Below, one piece after another: positions 13,988 through 21,978 of a stretch of 34,389 nucleotides of DNA. The first letter of the stretch is position 1, and each line of letters begins with the position of its first letter. Both the position numbers and the translations under genes were made by a program. A model generated the notes under the pieces. It was given only the letters and a program-made list of their open reading frames with translations. It did no database searches and had not been told where the DNA came from. Origin of the DNA: Candidatus Omnitrophota bacterium (GTDB lineage: Bacteria; Omnitrophota; Gorgyraeia; Zapsychrales; Zapsychraceae); assembly GCA_015233495.1 (NCBI GenBank), contig JADFXQ010000002.1, positions 1 through 34,389 on the forward strand. The letters are read 5' to 3'.

Positions 13988-16240
13988 TCACCTTAAAAGC
14001 TGTTTCATCTCTATGGGTTGAATTTGAAAGATGACGGGATACAGACCATCGATTTTTAGATTGAAAATCGGCTGTTGTTTGACCGGCAGCGGCATACCGT
14101 TAAGATCCCGCTTGATTTGCATATTTAACAGCTTCGCGTTAAAGTCGATACCACCGACGTTGGATGCGGGTGAAGAGACTGCTGTATTGGCAGGAGCCGC
14201 TTGTAATGGGGTTCCATCCGGCAAAATTCCAGTTGGGGTTTTCGCAGCGGGATTGCCTTCAATTTGTTGAATTATCGTTTTAAACGCCGCCGGCGTTTCC
14301 GGTGAATCTTCGATTATATATTGTTGTAAGTCTTTCGCGGTTTTCGGTTTTGCTCCGGTAATGGGTTTTAAAATTGAAGTCTTGGGTTTGCCGTTATCCA
14401 CATTCAAAATATATAAAGCGCCGTCCGGCCCTTTTTGCGCGTCCAGTAGGTTGGTTAAAAATATCCATTCTGTTCCTTTTTCATTAAAATAAAACCGAAT
14501 TTGGTCGCCCGCCGGATTGAGCCGAGGATGATCCCATCCCGGGACTCCGAGATTTTTGATCAGCTCGAGCATTTTATCTACATTCGGGTAAAGGGCTTTA
14601 GCTTTAATGCCGAATTGGACACTGGGAGGCAAATTGCCAAAATCCTTATCCCCCAATTCTTTGTAAAAATTTTCGGGTATTGAATCATCGGTAATCTGCC
14701 CCTTTGGGATAGGGATAAAAAATACCAGTTTTTTCGGGTTGTCTTTAGGCCCATGCCAAACGTAAAGACCGGCTTGAGCATTGGTCGGGTCCTTAGGGTC
14801 ATAAACTGAGATGACTTCTTTTACTTCGGGCGCGGTAAGGGTTACCTGAGGGCCATTAACCGCGCCATTCCAACCCGGGTTGTTCAAAATGATCCGCATT
14901 TTATCGCCGGTATTTTTATTATTTGAATCCATAAAGAAACGCGGCAAAGCGCCCAATGCGGTGGCCGCTCTATGGATTTGATCATTGGTCATGGGCTTGA
15001 CCGGTTTTATTTCTAGTCTTGGGATACTGGCATCAAGGATATTTTTAAGGACGACTGGGTTGGTTTGCGTTTCCGTGGTCAGGGGATTGGTATTGACTTG
15101 CGCGACGACGCGGGACACATTCGAAAGCGCCAAAAGAACAGTTAACCCTGCCGGAACTATTCGCAGCACTTTACGAAATGACAAAGCCGGGCTCGACACC
15201 GTAAACCCTCCGGAAAAATATTTTCGGGTAAGGATGTCGCCGGTCAAGGGGTCTTCTTCGACTTTGGTAAAATCATAGACGCCTTGCCGAAAAGCTTGGA
15301 GATATTGTTGGTAAATTTGGTCTTTGACGTTGTTATCTTTGAGATCAATGCCTTTGGTTTTGTTTTGGTCTACGTAAATCTGGCTCAACAAGCTGTCTTT
15401 TAATTTCATTTTGTACCAAGTGGCGAGGATCATGGCCTGGTACATTTGCCGCAGCAACGCGAAATTTTTGCCGGTATTGACTTCTTGCTCCAAAACGGGC
15501 AGGATCACGTTGCGCACCGCATCGGATCCGATTTTATTGACTGCGGCGTCTTTAGAAGCGGCAGAGGGAGGTTCTTTGTTGTTTTGCAGGGTTAGATAAT
15601 CCTCCTCGAGCATAACTTTCAAATGGCTCGCGACAATGAAGGCGCTGGTGTCTTTTTCATAAATATCCGCCTGATCTGGGACGATCCAGACTTTGTTAAA
15701 GGTATCCACGGGGATGTCGACATTCCCATAACGCTCTTGCACGATTTTATAAACTTGATCCCAAAAGGTTTTTCCGACCGGGTTTTCCGGATGCAGGAGA
15801 GACGCGGTCAATTGTTTGAGTATATAATCTTGCGCAAGCAGATCTCGTCCCATGGCTGTCCGGCCCAACCCATCGGCGATTATCCGATTTTTTTCATAGG
15901 GCGATAAGTTTACCCACAACTCGGTTTCCGGGACAGTCAGCGCGGCTAAAAAATATTTGATGATTTTATTTGATTCTTCCTTAAATGCGGCACCTTGCAG
16001 CCGGTCATTGCCGGAGTCGATCAGAAAATCAAATTGCGTTGGATTTTCCGGATGAAGAGTGACTCCAATCAGCCGGGGGAGAGAAAAAGCCCCAGTCACA
16101 TTAATCATTTGTCCGGGTTCCGGCAGAGACAAGGCCTGGGCACGCGTAAACTGCGGTGGCAGCAAGAGATAGATAATAAAATTGAGCACGAGCCAAACAG
16201 ACAAAAAACGAAATAGTTTTCGGTGTTTAAGATTGTTCAT
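13988..16240 (-). CDS. Large exported protein with Omnitrophota-type N-terminal module
   Basis: The 750 residues begin with a signal peptide or anchor (about 10-36, ending TRAQA). The module at about 40-345 has landmarks WVNLSPYEK (109-117), GRTAMGRDLLAQDY (126-139), LTASLLHPENP (144-154) and RKYFSGG (339-345). I know this module from long proteins of Omnitrophota and assign it from memory. A second hydrophobic stretch at about 359-380 (VLRIVPAGLTVLLAL ... RVVAQ) looks like another signal-type segment. The C-terminal half is a different, beta-rich region ending in VIFQIQPIEMKQLLR. The domain function is unknown. It is divergent from the glycan-cluster regulator, and its promoter region carries two TTAATTA-type palindromes. 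AAGGAAAG precedes the ATG. Confidence 0.85.
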   Translation of the reverse strand: MNNLKHRKLFRFLSVWLVLNFIIYLLLPPQFTRAQALSLPEPGQMINVTGAFSLPRLIGVTLHPENPTQFDFLIDSGNDRLQGAAFKEESNKIIKYFLAALTVPETELWVNLSPYEKNRIIADGLGRTAMGRDLLAQDYILKQLTASLLHPENPVGKTFWDQVYKIVQERYGNVDIPVDTFNKVWIVPDQADIYEKDTSAFIVASHLKVMLEEDYLTLQNNKEPPSAASKDAAVNKIGSDAVRNVILPVLEQEVNTGKNFALLRQMYQAMILATWYKMKLKDSLLSQIYVDQNKTKGIDLKDNNVKDQIYQQYLQAFRQGVYDFTKVEEDPLTGDILTRKYFSGGFTVSSPALSFRKVLRIVPAGLTVLLALSNVSRVVAQVNTNPLTTETQTNPVVLKNILDASIPRLEIKPVKPMTNDQIHRAATALGALPRFFMDSNNKNTGDKMRIILNNPGWNGAVNGPQVTLTAPEVKEVISVYDPKDPTNAQAGLYVWHGPKDNPKKLVFFIPIPKGQITDDSIPENFYKELGDKDFGNLPPSVQFGIKAKALYPNVDKMLELIKNLGVPGWDHPRLNPAGDQIRFYFNEKGTEWIFLTNLLDAQKGPDGALYILNVDNGKPKTSILKPITGAKPKTAKDLQQYIIEDSPETPAAFKTIIQQIEGNPAAKTPTGILPDGTPLQAAPANTAVSSPASNVGGIDFNAKLLNMQIKRDLNGMPLPVKQQPIFNLKIDGLYPVIFQIQPIEMKQLLR

Positions 16241-16263
16241 AGCGGCGCTTTCCTTAAAGAACT

Positions 16264-16306
16264 CTTAATTAAGTCGCGTAATCTTTCACTTTCAACCTAA
16301 TTAAGG
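16264..16306. promoter_or_regulatory. Paired AT-rich palindromes, candidate operator
   Basis: CTTAATTAAG (16264-16273) is a perfect palindrome. CCTAATTAAGG (16296-16306) is a near copy whose centre lies 32 bases away, about three helical turns. The second overlaps the -10 box of the minus-strand promoter. The spacing suits a dimeric regulator binding on one face of the helix. Confidence 0.45.
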
Positions 16307-16333
16307 TATACCATACAAATTCTTAAAAACCAA
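16305..16333 (-). promoter_or_regulatory. Candidate promoter of the large exported protein
   Basis: On the minus strand TTGGTT (16333-16328) and TATACC (16310-16305) are 17 bases apart. The predicted transcript start near 16298 lies between the two palindromes. Confidence 0.45.
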
Positions 16334-16414
16334 CGCCGCCCTAAAAAAATCATGGGGTCCGTCATATTTATTTAAGCCGTTCCAACATTGCCGGATTTAA
16401 AAATTTTTTCACGC

Positions 16415-16442
16415 TTGACAACCGAAAGGGAGAGGATATAAT
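16415..16442 (+). promoter_or_regulatory. Strong promoter of the glycan cluster
   Basis: TTGACA (16415-16420) and TATAAT (16437-16442) are both perfect consensus boxes, with a 16-base spacer. The predicted transcript start (about 16449) is only some 9 bases from the first ATG, so the message would be almost leaderless. Confidence 0.8.
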
Positions 16443-16448
16443 AACTTT

Positions 16449-16463
16449 GTTCATAAAATGAAC
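16449..16463 (+). promoter_or_regulatory. Palindrome over transcription start and start codon
   Basis: GTTCAT-AAA-ATGAAC is a perfect 6+3+6 inverted repeat that includes the regulator's ATG (16458) and the predicted +1. It fits a repressor site for autoregulation. Confidence 0.5.
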
Positions 16464-17075
16464 AGTTTAATTATCCAATCTTTTTTGGTTTTAAATCCCA
16501 TGGTTAAAGACGTTTTGAATGAGCGGGAATTTGAATTGATCAATATTCTTGGTCAAGGCTTGGGCGCTAATCAGCGGGATTTGTCGCAGCAAATGCAGCT
16601 CTCCCTCGGCATGGTAAACCTGATCATCCGCCGTTTGATTGCCAAGGGTTATATCCGCATTGAACAACTCAATAAACGCAAAGTGCAATATCTTTTGACT
16701 CCCAAAGGTTTTGCCGAAAAAATGCAAAAATCCATTAAATACACCTTGAAGACAATCAACTCAATTGCTTTTATCCGGGAACATATTAAAAATATGGTTT
16801 TAAATCTCAAGCAAACCGGGTATAAGGATTTTATCATTTTAGGGGATTCGGATTTATCCGTGCTGCTCGAAATGGCATTACGCGAACATTTTTCGCCAGC
16901 CGTACATTTGCGGCGAGTGAAAGAACTGCCTCCGGAAGGTTTTAACGGGATGTTATTGATTTGCAAAGAAGGGTATGAAAACGGGAAATGCCCGCGGACA
17001 AATACGGTAAATGTTTTGGAAGAAATCGCCCGCAGCGGTATGTTCAGTTTAAAAGGGGTGTTGGATGGCAGTTGA
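16458..17075 (+). CDS. Winged-helix regulator, EPS-associated MarR type, with extra C-terminal domain
   Basis: The protein has 205 residues from ATG 16458. Residues about 20-92 form a winged helix (QRDLSQQMQLSLGMVNLIIRR, then the wing YIRIEQLNKRKVQYLLTPKG) like the MarR-type regulators that open exopolysaccharide clusters. Those are usually about 100 residues. Here a further domain of about 90 residues follows, with a Rossmann-like pattern (KDFIILGDSDLSVLLEMAL ... MLLICKEGY) that could sense a ligand. No ribosome site is visible at the ATG, and the transcript would be nearly leaderless. An alternative ATG at 16500 also lacks one. The gene overlaps the next by 11 bases and probably controls the whole cluster. 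Confidence 0.8.
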   Translation: MNSLIIQSFLVLNPMVKDVLNEREFELINILGQGLGANQRDLSQQMQLSLGMVNLIIRRLIAKGYIRIEQLNKRKVQYLLTPKGFAEKMQKSIKYTLKTINSIAFIREHIKNMVLNLKQTGYKDFIILGDSDLSVLLEMALREHFSPAVHLRRVKELPPEGFNGMLLICKEGYENGKCPRTNTVNVLEEIARSGMFSLKGVLDGS

Positions 17076-18576
17076 AACGAAAACCGGAGACGCCGAATCC
17101 GGCGGAGAATCGATAGTCTGGATATTTGCGGCAGCCGCGCCGGCGCTAACTCTGCTCTGGGCATTCATTTTGCAAAAATGGTCTTGGGGGCTGATGGATG
17201 ATATTTCTTTGCTGAATCTGCCGGGCAATATTTTTCAGCGGGCTTGGACTATTTATCGCGGTTTTTTGGCCTTCGGAGAGTTGAAGCCGATTTTCGCCCT
17301 GCACGCGGCGGTTTTTTATCAAATTTTCGCGGGTTTCCCGACGGGATTTTACGTGTTTAAATTGCTGGAAACGGTCTTAACTCTGGCCGTATGGGGGTTG
17401 GCAGCGCGGCGTTTGACCGGTCAAAAAATTTCGTTTTACCTTGTGCCGGCCATCGCGCTTTCGTTTCATTATGTTTATGACATTGTTTTTTATTTGTCTT
17501 CGCATGAGATTTATGGGTTGTTTTTTTTGGGGTTGGCAGTATTGTCGTTTTTAAAAAGTATTGGTCCGGCTGCGGCGCCAACCGAGGGGGGAGCCGCTGT
17601 CGTGGTTTGGAGCTGGCCGGCCTGGTGCGCGGGTCTGGTTTATCTGTTTTTGAGTTTTTCGGCCAAAGAAACCTTCGCGCCTTTAGGCGCCGCGGTCGGT
17701 GTATATTATTTGTTTTGGGCTGGGATGTCGCGCCGCGAGAAAGGCGTTTGGCGGATGGCAGCTGCGGGAGTTTTGGTCTTGGCTGCGACCGCCCTCTATA
17801 TCTGGATTTTGTTGCATATCGTGCGGACTGGGTACACAACTTCCTATCATATTTTCGATTTTGCGAAGATCAGCGCCAACGCTTGGGTGTGGATGAAAAA
17901 AGATCTGTTGAACCACGCGCCTTGGCTGGCCGGCGCTTGGATCGTTTGGCGAACGTTCAACCGGAAAAACCCGACGAACCGCGTTTTAGCCAACCTCCCG
18001 CCGGGAGTCAGGGCGGGAATGGTCCTGGGGATTTGTTTTTATCTTTTTTTTCTCGGCGGGCTGCTTCCTTGGAATACCGCGGGATATTACGCCGCGCCCT
18101 TAGGGTTCTTTTTCGCTTTTATTCTGGCTTTGGCCGGCGCGCGACCGCTTGCGGCGCTGCCTTTGCGGCAACAATGTTGGGTAATTTTTGCCGCGCTGTG
18201 TCTTAATCAATTGGTGTGTTTCTATGCTTTGGACCGGGAGATGACTTATCACGCGGATTCGGACCAGCTCATGGCTTGGATCAGCAATAACCCGTCTTTT
18301 GCGGGAAAAAACAATTTGGGCGTTTATTGCAATGGGATGGAAGCGGCAGGCGCGATTCCAATGTTGATCAACCGTTTCGCGGGCCGGGAATTTTTGCCGT
18401 TTCATTATGCCGCTCCCGCCGCTTTGGCGCAAGCGGGAAAAAATTGCGCTTACTATCTTTATAGCCCGCGTTTCGGCAATTTGAATCCGGGTTTTGTTCA
18501 AGGCTGGGAGGCGGCATTCGCGAGCCGGCATTGGACCATGTATCAACGTCCCGTCGATAAAAAGGAGGCGCGGTGA
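17065..18576 (+). CDS. Polytopic membrane protein, possible GT-C glycosyltransferase
   Basis: The 503 residues include about ten hydrophobic helices, the first at about 18-38. A WGLMDDISLLNLP segment comes right after helix 1; an acidic pair in that first external loop is typical of GT-C enzymes, which use lipid-phosphate sugars. The C-terminal region (about 400-503) is soluble and faces outside. Sequence similarity to a named family is not evident, so the enzyme call is inferred from topology and location. The start overlaps the regulator's end, and the gene ends in GTGA shared with the next one. Confidence 0.6.
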   Translation: MAVETKTGDAESGGESIVWIFAAAAPALTLLWAFILQKWSWGLMDDISLLNLPGNIFQRAWTIYRGFLAFGELKPIFALHAAVFYQIFAGFPTGFYVFKLLETVLTLAVWGLAARRLTGQKISFYLVPAIALSFHYVYDIVFYLSSHEIYGLFFLGLAVLSFLKSIGPAAAPTEGGAAVVVWSWPAWCAGLVYLFLSFSAKETFAPLGAAVGVYYLFWAGMSRREKGVWRMAAAGVLVLAATALYIWILLHIVRTGYTTSYHIFDFAKISANAWVWMKKDLLNHAPWLAGAWIVWRTFNRKNPTNRVLANLPPGVRAGMVLGICFYLFFLGGLLPWNTAGYYAAPLGFFFAFILALAGARPLAALPLRQQCWVIFAALCLNQLVCFYALDREMTYHADSDQLMAWISNNPSFAGKNNLGVYCNGMEAAGAIPMLINRFAGREFLPFHYAAPAALAQAGKNCAYYLYSPRFGNLNPGFVQGWEAAFASRHWTMYQRPVDKKEAR

Positions 18577-19355
18577 TTTATATTGTGCTGCCAATTTATA
18601 ACGAAGCCCGCAACATCCGTCCTTTGATCACGCAGCTGCGCGGTTTATTGGCAGGCCGCTCCTATAAGATCATCGCGGTCAACGATGGCAGCCGGGATGA
18701 GTCCCTGTCGATTTTGCAAGCGATGCGGGCGGAGGATTTGCATATCGAGAGCTCTCTCATCAATATGAATGTCGGCGCGGTTTTTTCCCGGGGCATTCAT
18801 TATGTTTTGACGGATTCCCGGGATGATCAGGATATATTGATCATCATGGAAAGCGATCAGACCAGTGAGATCCAAGTGATCAACCGCTTGGTAGACGCAG
18901 TGCAGTCCGGCGGGCAGGATATTGTGATTGCATCGCGTTATCAGGAACAGGGAGGATATCGGCGTTTTCCGCTGCTGCGGCGGCTTTTTAGTTCGTCGGC
19001 AAACCGGATGATGGGCTATTATTTCCCGATTTCCGGAGCAAGGGATTACACGATTTTTTTCCGGGCGTACCGCGTGGCGGTCTTGAAAATGGCGCAAACT
19101 TACTTTGGGCCGTTTGGTTTGATTCAGTCCAAGGGTTTTGTGGCCAACGCGGAATTGTTGGTGAAGTTGTCTTTATTCACGGACAAGATCGGCGAGGTCC
19201 CGTTTGTTTATGATTACGGAAAAAAATTGGGCAAAAGCAAAATCGGCATACTGCGCACCATCAATGAATATTTTGTCGCGGTTGCTTATTTAAAAAAATT
19301 ATTGCGGCGGGTTCAAGCTTTCCGCCGGGCCGCGGAACAAGCCGAACATATTTGA
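18573..19355 (+). CDS. Family 2 glycosyltransferase
   Basis: From GTG 18573 (AAAGGAGG upstream, four-base overlap with the preceding stop) the protein has 260 residues. The GT2 nucleotide-binding fold is shown by VLPIYNEARNI (5-15) and AVNDGSRDESL (35-45). At the metal site the usual DxD(L)Q reads E93-S94-D95-Q96, with the first Asp replaced by Glu. DIVIASRY and RDYTIFFRAY follow. It lacks C-terminal membrane helices, so it should be a soluble or peripheral transferase adding a sugar to a lipid carrier or glycan. The donor sugar is unknown. Confidence 0.85.
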   Translation: MIYIVLPIYNEARNIRPLITQLRGLLAGRSYKIIAVNDGSRDESLSILQAMRAEDLHIESSLINMNVGAVFSRGIHYVLTDSRDDQDILIIMESDQTSEIQVINRLVDAVQSGGQDIVIASRYQEQGGYRRFPLLRRLFSSSANRMMGYYFPISGARDYTIFFRAYRVAVLKMAQTYFGPFGLIQSKGFVANAELLVKLSLFTDKIGEVPFVYDYGKKLGKSKIGILRTINEYFVAVAYLKKLLRRVQAFRRAAEQAEHI

Positions 19356-19364
19356 CGGGGTTTT

Positions 19365-20918
19365 ATGCCAAAACTTTTGTTCATCAATCCTTCTTACAAA
19401 GCCAGTTATGTTTCTCCTACGGCATCGATTCTTGATCCGGTGTTTCCCACGGTGGGACTGTTGTCCTTGGCCGCGGTGGCGGAAAAAGCGGGTTATGAAG
19501 TTGCGATTTTGGATTTGAGTTATCAGATTTATAATTGGCGCGTGGTCGCGGATCGGCTGCGGGATTTTAAGCCGGACATCGTCGGGCTCACCGGCACGAC
19601 ACCGTTGATGAATCAGATCCGGGATATGAGTGTTCTGATCAAAGAGCAATTTCCGCATATTCTTGTCGTGGCTGGCGGGGCGCATGTTTCCGCTTTGCCA
19701 AAGGAGAGTTTGGCCGAATCTTTGCTGGATGTTGTGGTGATGGGAGAGGGGGAAGCGACGCTGGGAGAAATTTGCCAAGGTGTCCCGCTGGAAAAGATCG
19801 CGGGGATCTGTTATCGCGACGCGTCCGGCTTGACGCGTCAAAATCCTTGCCGGGATTTTATCCCGGATTTGGATCAACTGCCGTTTCCTGCTTGGCATTT
19901 GTTTGACGCCCAGGAATATAAAAATAAAATCAGCCGTATTTTGACGCGCCGCGTGCCTTCGTGTATGGTGGAGTTTTCCCGGGGATGTTTGTACACCTGT
20001 GATTTTTGCGCCAGTAAAATCACCATGGGGCATGGTTATCGGAAAAAATCGCCGCAGCGCTGCGCGGCGGAAGTCCGGCGGTTATATGAATACGGCTGGC
20101 GGGAATTCGCTTTAACCGATGATATTTTTACCTCGGATAAGGAATGGGCCAAGGCGGTTTGTCAGGAAATTATTAAAGCCAAATTAGATATCATTTGGAC
20201 GTGCACCAACGGGATCCGCGTTGAATCCGCGGATACCGATCTCTTTCGGCTGATGCGTCAAGCGGGGTGTTACCGGGTTTCTTTTGGTTTGGAATCCGGC
20301 GATGAGTCGGTGTTAAAGGCTTTTGGGAAAGGCGGGGCCGCCACCCTTGCTCAGGGAAAATCCGCGGTGCAAAAAGCCAAAAAAGCCGGGTTAGACGTGA
20401 GCGGATTTTTTCTTTTGGGTTTGTCGCCGGACACGGAAGACAGTATGCGCAAGACCATTGAATACGCCAGCCGTTTGCCTTTGGATATGCTGAAATTTGG
20501 GATCGCGATCGGGTTTCCCGGCACCCGGATGTTTTACGAATACCAAGCCAAGGGGTTGATCAAATCATTCGATTGGGAAGATTATAATGTTTACACGACG
20601 CGGGGATTGTTCGCGCATCCGAATTTAAAATTCGAAACTGTGCAGGAATATGTGGCGCAGGCTTATCAAAAGGTGATTTTTGGCAATCCGGGTTTTATCC
20701 TCCGGCGGATTTTTCACAGCCTGTTGAGCGGCGACCTTTATTGGGACGGGTATTATGGCCTGAAGTTGGCACTGGCGCATCTGTTCCCGCGGCCGCAGCA
20801 AGCCGCGCAATATTACGCGCCCGACCGCTGGCCGAAATATGATTTTTTTCAGGCAAAAATGACTGCCGCGGAATTTCGCAAAGTAAAGACGGCTGTCCCT
20901 GCTTTAAACCAAGGCTGA
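19365..20918 (+). CDS. Radical SAM protein with N-terminal B12-binding-type domain
   Basis: The protein has 517 residues. The N-terminal part (1-140) has the Rossmann-like cobalamin-domain pattern (KLLFINPSYK, PDIVGLTGTT, VVAGGAHVSALPKE, VVVMGEGEATL), but the DxHxxG cobalamin ligand is not seen, as is common in this class. The radical SAM cluster motif is C208-x3-C212-x2-C215 (SRGCLYTCDFC), followed by ALTDDIF, RVSFGLESG and GFFLLGLSPDTEDS. The C terminus (about 430-517) is a family-typical extension. Such enzymes methylate or rearrange unactivated carbons; in a glycan cluster a sugar or lipid methylation is the likely type of job. A second related gene lies at 26688. Confidence 0.87.
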   Translation: MPKLLFINPSYKASYVSPTASILDPVFPTVGLLSLAAVAEKAGYEVAILDLSYQIYNWRVVADRLRDFKPDIVGLTGTTPLMNQIRDMSVLIKEQFPHILVVAGGAHVSALPKESLAESLLDVVVMGEGEATLGEICQGVPLEKIAGICYRDASGLTRQNPCRDFIPDLDQLPFPAWHLFDAQEYKNKISRILTRRVPSCMVEFSRGCLYTCDFCASKITMGHGYRKKSPQRCAAEVRRLYEYGWREFALTDDIFTSDKEWAKAVCQEIIKAKLDIIWTCTNGIRVESADTDLFRLMRQAGCYRVSFGLESGDESVLKAFGKGGAATLAQGKSAVQKAKKAGLDVSGFFLLGLSPDTEDSMRKTIEYASRLPLDMLKFGIAIGFPGTRMFYEYQAKGLIKSFDWEDYNVYTTRGLFAHPNLKFETVQEYVAQAYQKVIFGNPGFILRRIFHSLLSGDLYWDGYYGLKLALAHLFPRPQQAAQYYAPDRWPKYDFFQAKMTAAEFRKVKTAVPALNQG

Positions 20919-20930
20919 GCAAAGGACCTT

Positions 20931-21782
20931 ATGCCAGGCGTAAAAAAATTGATCGTAAACGCGGATGATTTTGGGTTGAGCCGCGGCGTAAACCGCGGTA
21001 TTATGACCTGTTATCATTCGGGCATTGTGCGCAGCGCTTCTTTGATGGCCAACGGCCGGGCATTCGACGATGCGGTGGCGGCGGCGCGGGATGTTCCGGG
21101 ATTGGGGGTCGGGGCGCACCTGAATGTTGTAAGAGGACGGCCGATAGCCAAAGCAGATTTTATTCCGCATATTGTGCGCGAAGGGCGGTTTTTTTTGACG
21201 GGCGCGGTCTTGGCTTTGCGATGTTCTAGAACTATGCTGGCGGAAATTGAGACGGAATACCGGGCGCAGATTGAAAAAATTTTGCAAGCCAACGTCAAGA
21301 TCACGCATTTAGACGGCGAGAAACATCATCATTGTTTTCCGCCTTTATTTGAGCGGGTTCTGCGGTTGGCGGAAGAATACGCGATTCCGGCAGTTCGGTT
21401 GGCGAAAGAGACGCCGCGTTTGTCCGCGGGGATAAAAGTTTTTCAGACATTGCCGTTATGGGCTTGCGCCGGGTTTAATCAAAGACAGCTGCGGCGATCC
21501 GCAGCGCGCAGCGCTGATTTTCAACAAGGCATTCATTTGACCGGCCGGATGAACCGGGAACAGGTGCGCGATATTCTGCGGACTTTGCCGCCGGGCGTGA
21601 CGGAGTTGTGCTGCCATCCCGGTTATGTGGATGAGTCGCATCAGCAGGATATTCAGGATCAGGGCCGGTTTTATATTGACGCGACGCGGGAAGCGGAGTT
21701 GCGCGTCTTAACGGACGAGGCAATTCAGCAGGAAGTGACGCGGCTCAATATTCAACTCATCAATTACGCGGGCCTGAATTGA
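20931..21782 (+). CDS. YdjC/ChbG-type carbohydrate deacetylase
   Basis: The protein has 283 residues; AAAGGACCTT precedes the ATG. The metal-site motif NADDFG (10-15) and H63 (GVGAHLN) are present, together with HLDGEKHHHCFP and the C-terminal CCHPGYVDE. These define the YdjC superfamily (chitooligosaccharide deacetylase ChbG, HpnK). It probably removes an acetyl from a GlcNAc-type residue during glycan assembly, providing a free amine. It is 12 bases from the radical SAM gene, in the same direction. Confidence 0.9.
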   Translation: MPGVKKLIVNADDFGLSRGVNRGIMTCYHSGIVRSASLMANGRAFDDAVAAARDVPGLGVGAHLNVVRGRPIAKADFIPHIVREGRFFLTGAVLALRCSRTMLAEIETEYRAQIEKILQANVKITHLDGEKHHHCFPPLFERVLRLAEEYAIPAVRLAKETPRLSAGIKVFQTLPLWACAGFNQRQLRRSAARSADFQQGIHLTGRMNREQVRDILRTLPPGVTELCCHPGYVDESHQQDIQDQGRFYIDATREAELRVLTDEAIQQEVTRLNIQLINYAGLN

Positions 21783-21827
21783 CGGACCGGGTCATGGCCC
21801 AGAGATTTTTTAACAGACAGGACTAAT

Positions 21828-21974
21828 ATGCGAACCGAGGAAAAGCAAAATTGTCTGGGAAAGTTTGCGGCTTTTATTAAAATCTTGCGAGAGAAGCTCA
21901 GCCGTTGGGTTGCCAAGCCGCAAAAGCCGGACAGTCGGAATGAACCTCCGAAAAACATTTATCCGCTGTGGTGA
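21828..21974 (+). CDS. 48-residue small ORF upstream of the SGNH hydrolase
   Basis: An ATG at 21828 preceded by AGGACTAAT opens a frame of 48 codons ending 4 bases before the next gene. The protein starts MRTEEKQNCLGKFAAFIKIL, continues with an amphipathic basic helix and ends NIYPLW. It has no full transmembrane segment. Position fits the small proteins often placed before SGNH hydrolases in glycan clusters, but it does not match the membrane-spanning DUF5989 type I know there. It may be a true small protein or a leader that couples translation. Confidence 0.45.
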   Translation: MRTEEKQNCLGKFAAFIKILREKLSRWVAKPQKPDSRNEPPKNIYPLW

Positions 21975-21978
21975 AAAA

